A stretch of DNA of 64,000 nucleotides from Corynebacterium sp. ES2730-CONJ (GTDB lineage: Bacteria > Actinomycetota > Actinomycetes > Mycobacteriales > Mycobacteriaceae): the NCBI RefSeq assembly GCF_024834055.1, contig NZ_JANUXZ010000003.1, positions 1-64,000 on the forward strand, in the 5' to 3' direction. A program made the translations under genes and the position numbers. Each line of letters opens with the position of its first letter. Positions within the stretch are counted from its first letter, which is position 1. Below, piece by piece: positions 53,976 through 62,476 of this stretch. The notes under the pieces were generated by a model that searched no databases, was not told the origin of the DNA, and worked only from the letters and a program-made list of their open reading frames with translations.

Positions 53976-55202
53976 ATGACTGATATGAACGATAATAATC
54001 AATGGATCCATCCCGAGCGCGATCCTCGCTTTGAGCAGGTTGTTAACCCCTACGCCCAGCCAATCGTTGCACAGCAGACACCAGATCCCCAGTCTTTAGC
54101 CACCCCAAAGCGCACCATCGGTGTTCGCAGTGCTATAGCTCTAGCACTAGCAGCGGCCGTCGGTTCAGGTACTTTGACCGGCATTTATGCCACCCAACTA
54201 TCAACCAATAACCAGTCCCAAGGTCAAGTCATTGCTGCATTAAATGCTCCAGTTAGTCACGGGGTCACACCTGACATGCCAACCGGGGGAGTTCAGGAAG
54301 TGGCAGCCAAGGTGCTACCGGCGGTGGTTTCGTTGAAGGTCAGCGACTCCACGGGAGTGTCAGAAGGGTCAGGTTCAGTCCTGTCACCCGACGGCTATAT
54401 CCTGACAAATAACCACGTTGTGGAGGGAACTGCGGGTGATCCCCACCGCACGCTGATCACGGTTGTGTTCAACGATGGACGTCGCATGCAAGCTCGCTTT
54501 GTAGCCGGGGATCCCAATACCGATGTAGCTGTTGTAAAAATCGATGACGTCCAGGATCTTCCCGTTATGAGCTTCGGCGACTCCTCATCGATCCAAGTAG
54601 GACAACCTGTCGTCGCAGTCGGTGCCCCCCTCGGATTGTCTTCGACAGTAACAACGGGGGTGATCTCGGCAATTAATCGACCCGTACGAGCCAGCAGCAG
54701 GGACCTCGGCCAGTCCTCCCTCATCGACGCTATCCAAACCGATGCTGCGATCAACCCCGGAAACTCAGGTGGACCACTCGTGGATATGAACGGAAATCAG
54801 ATAGGTATCAATTCTATGATTGCCTCGATTCCGCACAACGGTGACAGTGCTGGATCGATTGGATTGGGCTTCGCCATTCCCGCCAATTTTGCCAAACGAG
54901 TAGCGCAGCAATTAATTGAGAGCGGGGAAGCTAAGCAGCCCATGATCGGAATTCGATTAGGCAACGACCCCCGCATCGTTGGTGCTGTCATCGCTGATAC
55001 CACTTCAGGGAGCCCAGGTGAAACTGCGGGCCTACGCCCAGGCGACGTAGTAGTAGGATTTGGTGATCGCCGCATTGACAGTGCTGACGCTCTTATAGCG
55101 GCCGTGCGATCTGCTGACTTCGGCCAGACCATAACTCTCAAACTAACGGATCTCAGGGGTGAAAATCCGCGGGAGGTAGAGGTTCGACTTTCCGACGAGT
55201 AG
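53976..55202 (+). CDS. membrane-anchored HtrA/PepD serine protease
   Basis: The 408-residue protein has a cytoplasmic N-terminus, one membrane segment (about residues 50-72), a trypsin-like protease domain and a C-terminal PDZ domain (about 305-400). The catalytic triad is visible: H147 in TNNHVVEG, D183 in NTDVAVVK and S264 in NPGNSGGPL. It degrades or refolds damaged exported proteins. GGAG precedes the ATG. It stands after mprA-mprB, matching the mycobacterial mprAB-pepD stress unit. Confidence 0.95.
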   Translation: MTDMNDNNQWIHPERDPRFEQVVNPYAQPIVAQQTPDPQSLATPKRTIGVRSAIALALAAAVGSGTLTGIYATQLSTNNQSQGQVIAALNAPVSHGVTPDMPTGGVQEVAAKVLPAVVSLKVSDSTGVSEGSGSVLSPDGYILTNNHVVEGTAGDPHRTLITVVFNDGRRMQARFVAGDPNTDVAVVKIDDVQDLPVMSFGDSSSIQVGQPVVAVGAPLGLSSTVTTGVISAINRPVRASSRDLGQSSLIDAIQTDAAINPGNSGGPLVDMNGNQIGINSMIASIPHNGDSAGSIGLGFAIPANFAKRVAQQLIESGEAKQPMIGIRLGNDPRIVGAVIADTTSGSPGETAGLRPGDVVVGFGDRRIDSADALIAAVRSADFGQTITLKLTDLRGENPREVEVRLSDE

Positions 55203-55255
55203 GTTAATAAGAAACCGAGCGACCGCCTAATTTTCAAGGAGAAACTGAGCATAAT

Positions 55256-55849
55256 ATGGGTTCCAAAAACCATTTAAATTTGCCCCGAGATCTATCAAAG
55301 CTGAGTGATATCCGAGAACCTGACGATGATCTCTTCTTCGCCCAAGAACAAGCTGAGCATAAGAAGGGGTTGCGCCGCGCTCTGGCAGTTTTGGTCACTG
55401 ATAGTCGTGATGACCGCGAATGTGAAGCAACCTGCACACTCGTCGCTGAATTGCTGGCTGAGGGCGGATTCGTGGTGGATGGCTCTATTAGGGTTCCCGC
55501 AAAGGCCTCGCAGATTCGCAACGGTATCGAGGCAGGAGTCATCGGTGGAGCTGACCTAGTGGTGACAATAGGGGGAACAGGTGTGGGCCCGCGCGATAAG
55601 ACCTTGAGGGCCACCAAAGCGGTTCTCGATCAGGAAGTGCCAGGGATTGCTCAGGCTTTACGCTTTTCAGGTATGCTGTGCAACGCTTTAGACGCTTGCA
55701 CGTCGAGGGGAACGTCTGGTGTCTCGGGTTCTACCGTGGTGGTCAATCTTGCGGGATCTCGGACCGCAATTCGTGATGGGATGGCCACGATGATCCCGCT
55801 GGTTCATCACCTAGTTGATCAGCTGCGTCCACCAGTAACCAATGGCTAA
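55256..55849 (+). CDS. mog: MogA/MoaB family molybdopterin protein
   Basis: The 197-residue protein has the MoaB/MogA core: VTDSRDDRECEATC, VTIGGTGVGPRDKTLRAT and a C-terminal helix. It has about 40 extra residues at the N-terminus. Members adenylylate molybdopterin; in actinobacteria the MoaB2 copy stands next to mprAB-pepD as here. The start at 55256 has AAGGAGAAA before it. Its stop codon overlaps a tiny downstream gene. Confidence 0.9.
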   Translation: MGSKNHLNLPRDLSKLSDIREPDDDLFFAQEQAEHKKGLRRALAVLVTDSRDDRECEATCTLVAELLAEGGFVVDGSIRVPAKASQIRNGIEAGVIGGADLVVTIGGTGVGPRDKTLRATKAVLDQEVPGIAQALRFSGMLCNALDACTSRGTSGVSGSTVVVNLAGSRTAIRDGMATMIPLVHHLVDQLRPPVTNG

Positions 55850-55994
55850 GCGGCGCGTCTTTCGACAAAGCCTCGCTCAGAACTACGATCGCGAGGCTGA
55901 CCGAGTCGAACCAACGGAGGTTCTACACGAACAGTGCGATCACTATTCACGGGAGCATTATCTTCATCAACGACCGCCGCACTACGGGGAGTAG
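55842..55994 (+). CDS. 50-residue basic protein overlapping mog
   Basis: An ATG at 55842 inside the last codons of mog (ATGGCTAA) opens a frame of 50 codons ending at TAG 55992. The product starts MAKRRVFRQSLAQNYDREAD and is rich in Arg, His and Tyr. Coupled start-stop overlap and smooth codon use support a real gene that length filters drop. Function is unknown; it has no membrane segment. The high content of histidine (six) might bind metal or nucleic acid. Confidence 0.65.
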   Translation: MAKRRVFRQSLAQNYDREADRVEPTEVLHEQCDHYSREHYLHQRPPHYGE

Positions 55995-56048
55995 AACCAC
56001 TCGAAGTGGGAGCTTAGCTTTTTTCGTGAAACGGATAAATTCTTCCCC

Positions 56049-56420
56049 ATGGAAAAATCCAATGCTTGGCATTTAGTTATGCAAGCGGCGGCTTTCACCA
56101 TCGTGGTAGGTGCCTGCAGTTCATCTGATGAACCTCATGGGGCGAGCGCATCGTTACTACAGGACTCCGAAAAAGAGCCTGCACCTTCCACGACGCTGAT
56201 TGACTATTTGCGTAACAGTAGCGGCATTGACCAATCAAACGGCATCAGCTTGGCTAATACCGGCACCCGGGACCTGCCGAGACAAAAACGTCGAGCGCTA
56301 TCCCAATGTTTTTGATATGACTATTTGATTACGGGTAGCTGGACGGTTGATTTGTCAGATGGAGGTGTGCTGAGCTCTTATATGGACATACCTGATAAGT
56401 CAGTTAGGGATGCGACTTAG
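56049..56420 (+). pseudogene. broken secreted lipoprotein gene
   Basis: From 56049 a frame encodes a signal peptide with a lipobox-like VVGAC and the start of a mature lipoprotein, but it ends after 88 codons at 56315. Protein-like sequence continues in the other frames: DKNVERYPNVFDMTI (near 56280-56326), then GSWTVDLSDGGVLSSYMDIP ending at TAG 56418-56420. At least two frame changes are needed to join them, so this looks like a decayed gene. Its end overlaps the 3' end of mscL by 17 bases. Confidence 0.55.
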
Positions 56421-56820
56421 TGCCACGCTCTTGGCTGAGCAAATCGCGGATCTCGGTTAAAAGCTCCACCTCAATGCTGGCAGCTTCAGAAGTCTGGTCG
56501 ACTCCTTTTTCCTTGGCAAGGGTCTCACTGAGCTTATTCATAGGAACTATAACGAGGAAGTAGACAACTGAAGCCACAATCATGAAATTGATTCCGGCAG
56601 TAATCACGGCACCAAAATCAAGGAAGCTGGCCTCATTGCCCGGGCGCAGATAGAATCCGAGACCAGAAACATCAGCTCCGCCCAACGCGGCGATTACTGG
56701 GCTGATCAGGGAATCACTGAAGGCGTTGACCAGGCCAGTAACGGCTCCTCCCACAACCACAGCGACGGCCAACTCGATGACATTACTTCGTAGCACAAAC
56801 TCTTTGAAACCTTGAAACAT
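56404..56820 (-). CDS. mscL: large-conductance mechanosensitive channel
   Basis: The 138-residue MscL starts MFQGFKEFVLRSNVIELAVA, a well conserved N-terminal helix and first membrane helix, and has a second membrane helix around residues 72-94. It opens under hypo-osmotic stress to release solutes. It is read on the minus strand after the SAF-domain gene, 51 bases downstream. Confidence 0.97.
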   Translation of the reverse strand: MFQGFKEFVLRSNVIELAVAVVVGGAVTGLVNAFSDSLISPVIAALGGADVSGLGFYLRPGNEASFLDFGAVITAGINFMIVASVVYFLVIVPMNKLSETLAKEKGVDQTSEAASIEVELLTEIRDLLSQERGTKSHP

Positions 56821-56871
56821 CTCTATAACTTTCGTCGAAGGGATACGATCTTCGAGTTATCGTACCCGACT

Positions 56872-57507
56872 TCAGCCTTGAGCGCGTGCTCCCGTTACGA
56901 TGACGCTAATGGGGGATTGCGCCGCCGCAGCCGCCACGCTCTCGGCGTCTGCAATATCGAGGGATAGCAAAAGTGATCCAGTTTTTAAACCCGCCGCCTG
57001 GTGATCGGCACTACTACTAAAAACCACCTGAGCACCTGAGGCAACTGTGCGTGGTTCCCCGGTCTCGGCGGAGAGCGCCACAATACTAATTTGGTCACCA
57101 GGAAGGACAAACCCCGCAAGGGCAGGATCATTCAAACTTATAGGAATGAGTGCATTGCCGTCGAGGCCGACAATATTCTTGGCATCGAATTGGGTATTAA
57201 TAGTATCCTCGGGGAGCGCAATCGCGGACTTAGGCCGTTGACTAATAAGTACCCGACCCACAAAATCTTGCTTTTTCATCGACTGTCCCCTAGGAATGAG
57301 GTCGATTGCCACCTGCTTTTCCATTAAATCCTCGGCTTTCAGTCGGGTTCCGGCTGCGACGTCGTGACTGTAGATGATCGCGGTGGCGGTGGAATTATTG
57401 TGTCCGGCCACAAGTAAGAGGGCAGCGCTGATGATCAAAGCCGCGGAAATGAGACGTCGAAAAGCGATCTGGCGGGCAATACCTGGCGAGGCAAAAGGGT
57501 AGATCAT
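56872..57507 (-). CDS. SAF-domain protein (CpaB/RcpC-like)
   Basis: The 211-residue protein has one membrane segment (about residues 18-36) and an extracellular SAF domain, VAAGTRLKAEDLMEKQVAIDL, followed by a region like RcpC/CpaB. Such proteins belong to Flp pilus assembly, but no other pilus gene is in the window. It lies five bases after the cyclo-ligase gene and before mscL on the same strand. Confidence 0.85.
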   Translation of the reverse strand: MIYPFASPGIARQIAFRRLISAALIISAALLLVAGHNNSTATAIIYSHDVAAGTRLKAEDLMEKQVAIDLIPRGQSMKKQDFVGRVLISQRPKSAIALPEDTINTQFDAKNIVGLDGNALIPISLNDPALAGFVLPGDQISIVALSAETGEPRTVASGAQVVFSSSADHQAAGLKTGSLLLSLDIADAESVAAAAAQSPISVIVTGARAQG

Positions 57508-57512
57508 ACCTG

Positions 57513-58079
57513 CTATGACTCACAGCGAAGATCGACGGTTCCGTTCTCAGTGAGGATAATGTCTACACGGCAATCGTGGGCCTCGACTACGATGGGTTGA
57601 ACCTCGCTGGCGAAACACACCCCAATGAGTAACGTAGGACGATCAGCCAATGCGCGGTCATAAAAGCCACCGCCCTGGCCGAGGCGTTCACCGCTGGGGC
57701 TGTAGCTCAAACCTGGCACCACAACCGCGTCAAGCTCACCTAGAACTGCAACATCCCTAGTTGCCAAACGAGGTTCTCGTATGCCACAGCTGCTTTTTTC
57801 CAAGGATGCTGGACCCTGGTATAGGCCCCACCGAAGCTGGTGCCGTTGAGCAACACGCGGTAACCAGAGCTGCTCGAGGGCTGCAGCGAGAGGAGCGACA
57901 AAGTCGAAACCCGGTTCGTGAGGAAGGGGAGCGTAGGCGGCAACAGCTCGCGCATGATAGTCACGAAGAAACTTCACCAAGTGTCCGGAAATTTGAGCAT
58001 TTTCACTTCGGCAATCTTTAGAAATACGAGCTCGTCTCACCTTATCTCGCATCACCGATTTCGCTGCAGCACTATTCAT
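57513..58079 (-). CDS. 5-formyltetrahydrofolate cyclo-ligase
   Basis: The 188-residue enzyme converts 5-formyl-tetrahydrofolate to methenyl-tetrahydrofolate with ATP. Family parts are the basic N-terminal helix VRRARIS, YAPLPHEP and the C-terminal ATP loop GERLGQGGGFYDR, where the usual GYYDR reads GFYDR. It is the first gene of a minus-strand unit with the SAF-domain gene and mscL, and is divergent from galU. Confidence 0.9.
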   Translation of the reverse strand: MNSAAAKSVMRDKVRRARISKDCRSENAQISGHLVKFLRDYHARAVAAYAPLPHEPGFDFVAPLAAALEQLWLPRVAQRHQLRWGLYQGPASLEKSSCGIREPRLATRDVAVLGELDAVVVPGLSYSPSGERLGQGGGFYDRALADRPTLLIGVCFASEVQPIVVEAHDCRVDIILTENGTVDLRCES

Positions 58080-58166
58080 GGTTTGAATCCTAGGCGGGAA
58101 AAAATCTCGTGGCTATAGCGGTGGTGCTTTCCGAAACTCAGCGGTCAAACGTTTACACTATTAACC

Positions 58167-59087
58167 ATGACTTTGCCTTCCTCCTATTCCTCGACAGCGG
58201 TACGAACCGTTATTGTGCCGGCGGCTGGCATGGGTACGCGCTTTTTGCCGGCCACCAAGACGGTGCCCAAAGAGTTGCTACCCGTTGTCGATACCCCCGG
58301 CATCGAGCTCATCGCTGAGGAAGCGGCACTTCTCGGGGCCCAGCGGCTTGCTATCATCACGGCCCCTAATAAACGCGAGGTGCTTGCCCATTTCCAAAAA
58401 TTCGGGGACCTCGAGCGCATGCTTGAAGATCGTGGCAAAGATGAGCAACTAACCAAGGTTCAACGTGTCAACACTCTGCCTACCCCAGTCGCCGTAGAGC
58501 AGGCAGAACCCTTGGGCCTAGGCCACGCAGTTAGCCTCGCAGAATCCGTCTTAGATGACGATGAAGATGTCGTTGCGGTCATGTTGCCCGATGATCTTGT
58601 ACTTCCTATGGGCGTAGTAGAGAAAATGCTTGCAGTGCGCAATGAACTCGGGGGGTCGGTACTCTGTGCCTTTGAAGTCGCACCGGAAAACGTGTGCAAT
58701 TACGGGGTTTTTGATATCGAAGAAGCTTCGTATTCCGGCGATCTGACCGTGAAAAAAGTTAAGGCCATGGTGGAAAAGCCGACCGTTGAACAAGCGCCGT
58801 CTACTTTTGTTGCTACCGGTCGCTATCTGTTAGATCGTTCGATATTCGATGCCCTAGCTCGCATTCAACCAGGTGCTGGCGGAGAATTACAACTAACCGA
58901 CGCAATTGCCCTACTCATTGAGGAAGGGCACCCCGTCCATATTGTGGTTCACCACGGTAAGCGCCACGACCTCGGAAATCCTGGAGGGTATATACCGGCG
59001 TGTGTCGATTTTGGTCTCCAAGACCCCGTGTATGGTCCTGGATTACGAAAAGCCCTGCGTAAAATATTTGACGAGCATGGGCTCTGA
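58167..59087 (+). CDS. galU: UTP-glucose-1-phosphate uridylyltransferase
   Basis: The 306-residue enzyme makes UDP-glucose for trehalose, polysaccharide and cell-wall synthesis. Motifs are VIVPAAGMGTRFLPATKTVPKE (N-terminal nucleotide loop), LGLGHAV, VMLPDDLV and the late GKRHDLGNPGGYI. It is followed 17 bases later by the glp gene and may be co-transcribed with it. Confidence 0.96.
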   Translation: MTLPSSYSSTAVRTVIVPAAGMGTRFLPATKTVPKELLPVVDTPGIELIAEEAALLGAQRLAIITAPNKREVLAHFQKFGDLERMLEDRGKDEQLTKVQRVNTLPTPVAVEQAEPLGLGHAVSLAESVLDDDEDVVAVMLPDDLVLPMGVVEKMLAVRNELGGSVLCAFEVAPENVCNYGVFDIEEASYSGDLTVKKVKAMVEKPTVEQAPSTFVATGRYLLDRSIFDALARIQPGAGGELQLTDAIALLIEEGHPVHIVVHHGKRHDLGNPGGYIPACVDFGLQDPVYGPGLRKALRKIFDEHGL

Positions 59088-59104
59088 AAAGAGGGAGAAT
59101 CTTA

Positions 59105-60352
59105 GTGCGCTCCGTTGACGAGCAGCTCAATCTCATCACCCAGGCTGCACGAACCCCAGAACCTGTTCGTATCGCTATCGCCGAATCGTTGGGGCTCATG
59201 TGCGCCGAGGAAGTTCAGGCCACGCATCCGCTACCTGGTTTCGACCAAGCAGCAATCGATGGTTACGCTATTAGAGCAGTCGATATCGCCCCGATCGCGG
59301 GGGATCCCGATGTCCCCACCGAAGTGTCGTTGCCAGTTGTTGGTGAAGTAGCTGCTGGCAGCTCAAGACCGTTGCGGTTGCAACCGAAGCAGGCAGTGCG
59401 CGTCCATACCGGCGCCCCCCTCCCGAGCCTTTCCGATGCTGTTATCCCGCTGGCGTGGACCGACCGAGGACGCAAGCGTATGACCGCGCTCAGAGCTGTA
59501 CGGCCAGGTGAATTCGTACGCAGGCAGGGCGATGACATACAGCCCGGCGATATAGCGGTCTCTGCAGGAACGATTTTATCTCCTGCCCATATAGGCCTCC
59601 TCGCAGCTGTGGGGCGGAGTAAGGTACTGGTCAATCCGCGCCCTCGGATGTCTGTGATTTCGATCGGTTATGAACTTGTTGACATTGACCGGGATCCCTC
59701 CCTGGGTCAGATTTATGACGTCAACTCCTACGCCTTAGCCGCCGCGGGTCGAGAATCCGGCGCCGACGTGCACCGCGTGGGAATAGCGGCGGGGGAGCCT
59801 CGACGGCTGCGCGAAATCGTCGAAGCGCAGATGCTGCGCAGCGAAATTATCGTGATCTCTGGCGCCGTTGGGGGTTCGGGATCGGACACCATTAGGGACA
59901 TTCTTAATGAGTTTGGTGAGATCGACACTACCCGCGTAGCCATGCACCCTGGCAGTGTTCAAGGCTTTGGTCTCCTCGGTGATAAACAGATACCGGTATT
60001 TCTGCTACCGGCCAATCCAGTATCCGTCTTGGTAATCTTCGAAACCATGATCCGGCCCCTAGTACGGGCGAGCCTAGGCAAGCGTAACGCTAGACGTCGG
60101 GCCGTACGCGCCCGGGCGCTGAACCATGTGAGCAGTAAGAACGGACGGCAAGGTTTCATCCGAGCCAGGCTTATGCGCGATGCACAAACGCAGGATTATC
60201 TTGTCGAGGCACTTGGGGGTGCCAATGGAGCTCCCGCCCACTTGCTCGCGGGCCTATCAGATGCCAACGCGATGATTCGTATTCCGGCAGGTATAACCCA
60301 GGTGCGTCCGGGCGATATCGTCGAGGTCCTCTTTATGAATCAGCAAAGCTAA
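59105..60352 (+). CDS. glp: gephyrin-like molybdotransferase Glp (MoeA family), divisome protein
   Basis: The 415-residue protein has the MoeA domain order, with PLPGFDQAAIDGYAI, the GDDIQPGD segment, and SGAVGGSGSDTIRDIL in the molybdopterin-binding domain. In C. glutamicum a MoeA-like protein encoded after galU, named Glp, binds the FtsZ C-terminus and acts in division with the membrane receptor GlpR. The presence of a GlpR-like gene two genes on (61107) supports that role here. The start is GTG. It overlaps the acetyltransferase start (TAATG). Confidence 0.9.
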   Translation: MRSVDEQLNLITQAARTPEPVRIAIAESLGLMCAEEVQATHPLPGFDQAAIDGYAIRAVDIAPIAGDPDVPTEVSLPVVGEVAAGSSRPLRLQPKQAVRVHTGAPLPSLSDAVIPLAWTDRGRKRMTALRAVRPGEFVRRQGDDIQPGDIAVSAGTILSPAHIGLLAAVGRSKVLVNPRPRMSVISIGYELVDIDRDPSLGQIYDVNSYALAAAGRESGADVHRVGIAAGEPRRLREIVEAQMLRSEIIVISGAVGGSGSDTIRDILNEFGEIDTTRVAMHPGSVQGFGLLGDKQIPVFLLPANPVSVLVIFETMIRPLVRASLGKRNARRRAVRARALNHVSSKNGRQGFIRARLMRDAQTQDYLVEALGGANGAPAHLLAGLSDANAMIRIPAGITQVRPGDIVEVLFMNQQS

Positions 60353-61050
60353 TGCCCATCTTTCGCGAGCGTCTTGCTCTCGGCCCCCGACACCCCATGC
60401 ACCCAGGTTGGCGAGAGTATACCCCGCATATTCGAGTGGGCACACGCCAACTTCGGTTACGGCCGCTACGAAGAAGCGACGGTCCTCAATGGTGCGAATT
60501 GCGTATCGACGACGAACGGTTCCTCCGCCCCGTCGAACCGACTCCCACTGCCGCGTGGCACCTCGCACACAGCAGTGCCGCTTGGCGAGCGACCTACAGA
60601 TACTTGAGTCGCAGTGCCGCTAAGGGAGAGACTTTGCCCCTGGCTATCGAAGTCAACGGGGAATTTTCCGGCCAGCTGACAATAGGCAATATCCAACATG
60701 CGACTGCTCAGGAAGGATGGGTGGGTTATTGGCTGCATTCTTCTCTAACTGGCCACCACATTGCTACCGCAGCAGTGGCTCTAGCGATCGATCATGCCTT
60801 TAATCGAGTGGGTCTTCACCGCCTCACGGCAACACATCTTCCGTCGAATAAAGCTAGTCGAAGGATCCTGGAAAGAAACGGCTTCAGAGAGGAAGGCTTA
60901 TTAAAGGAAAACCTTCATATTGACGGCCGGTGGCGCGATCATTACTTAATGGCCCTCACGCGTTCAGAGCTTCAGCAGACGGCTGTCCAGAGAATAAGCG
61001 ACCAAGGGATCATTTCAAAAAAGCCCAGTAGGAATCGGCGCGCCTTATAA
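60352..61050 (+). CDS. rimJ: GNAT family N-acetyltransferase, RimJ/RimL type
   Basis: The 232-residue protein contains a GNAT domain with the acetyl-CoA loop region GHHIATAAVALAIDHAF and the C-terminal SNKASRRILERNGFREEGLL, typical of RimJ/RimL enzymes that acetylate N-terminal residues of ribosomal proteins. It lies between glp and glpR, overlapping glp by one base. Whether it acts on division proteins is unknown. Confidence 0.9.
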   Translation: MPIFRERLALGPRHPMHPGWREYTPHIRVGTRQLRLRPLRRSDGPQWCELRIDDERFLRPVEPTPTAAWHLAHSSAAWRATYRYLSRSAAKGETLPLAIEVNGEFSGQLTIGNIQHATAQEGWVGYWLHSSLTGHHIATAAVALAIDHAFNRVGLHRLTATHLPSNKASRRILERNGFREEGLLKENLHIDGRWRDHYLMALTRSELQQTAVQRISDQGIISKKPSRNRRAL

Positions 61051-61106
61051 GCTATGTTCGGTCGCCCCAATAGGCTTGAACTGTTAAGTAGAAAGGGCTA
61101 TCACTA

Positions 61107-62057
61107 GTGACCGGACTCATTGGTCTTCTCATCATCGTCGTGCTGTGGATTTTCGTGCTCGCACCGTGGTTTTTGCGTGCCCAGAAACCGATAAGAAAAG
61201 CGGGCGAAGCCTTCAATGAAACGCGCGTCATTCTCGAGGGTGGATCTAAAAAGCTCAGCCCCCAGCGATCGTTGAAAAAATTGCCGCTCGAGGATTCAGC
61301 GGTCCCAACGCCCAGTGACTCACAGCTCGAGTCTGACGTTGAGGCATCGGGCGAGGAAAATGAGCCGGTGAATGGCGAGGATCAAGACGAAGATTCTATC
61401 CTCATAGATCCTCCTATTAGAGAACAAACTATCTCTGACCTTTCTTCACAGGCCACCTATGAAATCGATTCTTCCTATACCGATCCAGAGGATCTGCTCT
61501 TCCCAGCCCCCGACGAAGATACTGGCGATGAAGTAGAAGATAGCGAGGAAACGCCCGATAACGACGACTTTAGCCCAGAGTTCACCGAAGAAGAGCTGTC
61601 GTATATTCAGGCTAGGCGTGGTCGGGGAGGTTTCGACCCTGAAGCGGATCGAGAAGCCGCGAAGTCACGTTATCAACGGCGAAAGATCGTAGTAGCTACG
61701 ATGAGCGTGTTGCTTCTCGTCGCTGTTATCTCTGCGATTGTATTTGGGGGACTGGCCTGGATTGCCCCTGCACTCATGGGCGTTATATTTGTGGCATACC
61801 TGATCGTGCTGAGGAAATTGGTTAAATCAGAGATCGAGTTACGCAACCGACGCATTCGGCACCTCCGTCGTAGCCGACTTGGTGTACGGAGCGTCTCCGA
61901 TAACGATCTGGGTATACCGCAGCGGCTGCGTCACCCTGGCGCGGTGGTTTTAGAGATTGACGACGAGTCAGCCGATTTTCAAGAATTGGAGCTCATCGAC
62001 AGTGCTCATTATAAACAGCCCACACATGATGCTGAAGCTTCGCGGCGGGTGAGCTAG
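61107..62057 (+). CDS. glpR: divisome membrane protein GlpR / SepX
   Basis: The 316-residue protein has an N-terminal membrane segment (about residues 3-23), a long acidic disordered region (about 55-170), two further membrane segments (about 192-235) and a basic to mixed C-terminal tail. This layout and the N-terminus fit GlpR of corynebacteria, called SepX in Streptomyces, the receptor that holds Glp and FtsZ at the membrane. The start is GTG at 61107 with AAAGGG upstream. It follows glp and rimJ on the same strand. Confidence 0.85.
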   Translation: MTGLIGLLIIVVLWIFVLAPWFLRAQKPIRKAGEAFNETRVILEGGSKKLSPQRSLKKLPLEDSAVPTPSDSQLESDVEASGEENEPVNGEDQDEDSILIDPPIREQTISDLSSQATYEIDSSYTDPEDLLFPAPDEDTGDEVEDSEETPDNDDFSPEFTEEELSYIQARRGRGGFDPEADREAAKSRYQRRKIVVATMSVLLLVAVISAIVFGGLAWIAPALMGVIFVAYLIVLRKLVKSEIELRNRRIRHLRRSRLGVRSVSDNDLGIPQRLRHPGAVVLEIDDESADFQELELIDSAHYKQPTHDAEASRRVS

Positions 62058-62059
62058 GC

Positions 62060-62476
62060 ATGGATCGCCCAGTGGTACGCGATATTGCACTCGCAATATT
62101 TCGGCTCGTCCTCGGCGTCATCTTCGTAGCACATGGTTACCAGAAGCTATTCATCCAGGGAATTGATGAGATTGCCGGACAGTTCTCTGCAAGCGCTATT
62201 CCCCAGCCAAAGCTCTCTGCCTATATAGCTGCCATTGCTGAACTCGGTGGGGGAGCCTTGCTGGTTATTGGACTGCTAACCACTGTAGTTGCTGGTGCTC
62301 TAGCTCTTCTTATGGCGGCGGCCTTTTACTTCGTCCACCTAGGTTCTGGTTTTTTTGCGTCCAGTGGGGGATTCGAGTACGTGCTCTTGCTTATTGTGTC
62401 TCTTATGGTAGTCGTGGTATTTGGTGCAGGTCGGCTCAGCGTAGATTGGTTTCTCACCCGCGATGCTGAACTGTGA
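62060..62476 (+). CDS. DoxX family membrane protein
   Basis: The 138-residue protein has four membrane helices and the DoxX signature RLVLGVIFVAHGYQKLF near the start and AIAELGGGALLVIGLLT in the middle. DoxX proteins are linked to redox and thiol homeostasis in mycobacteria. It starts two bases after glpR, and its last codons overlap the start of the next gene by 14 bases. Confidence 0.92.
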   Translation: MDRPVVRDIALAIFRLVLGVIFVAHGYQKLFIQGIDEIAGQFSASAIPQPKLSAYIAAIAELGGGALLVIGLLTTVVAGALALLMAAAFYFVHLGSGFFASSGGFEYVLLLIVSLMVVVVFGAGRLSVDWFLTRDAEL

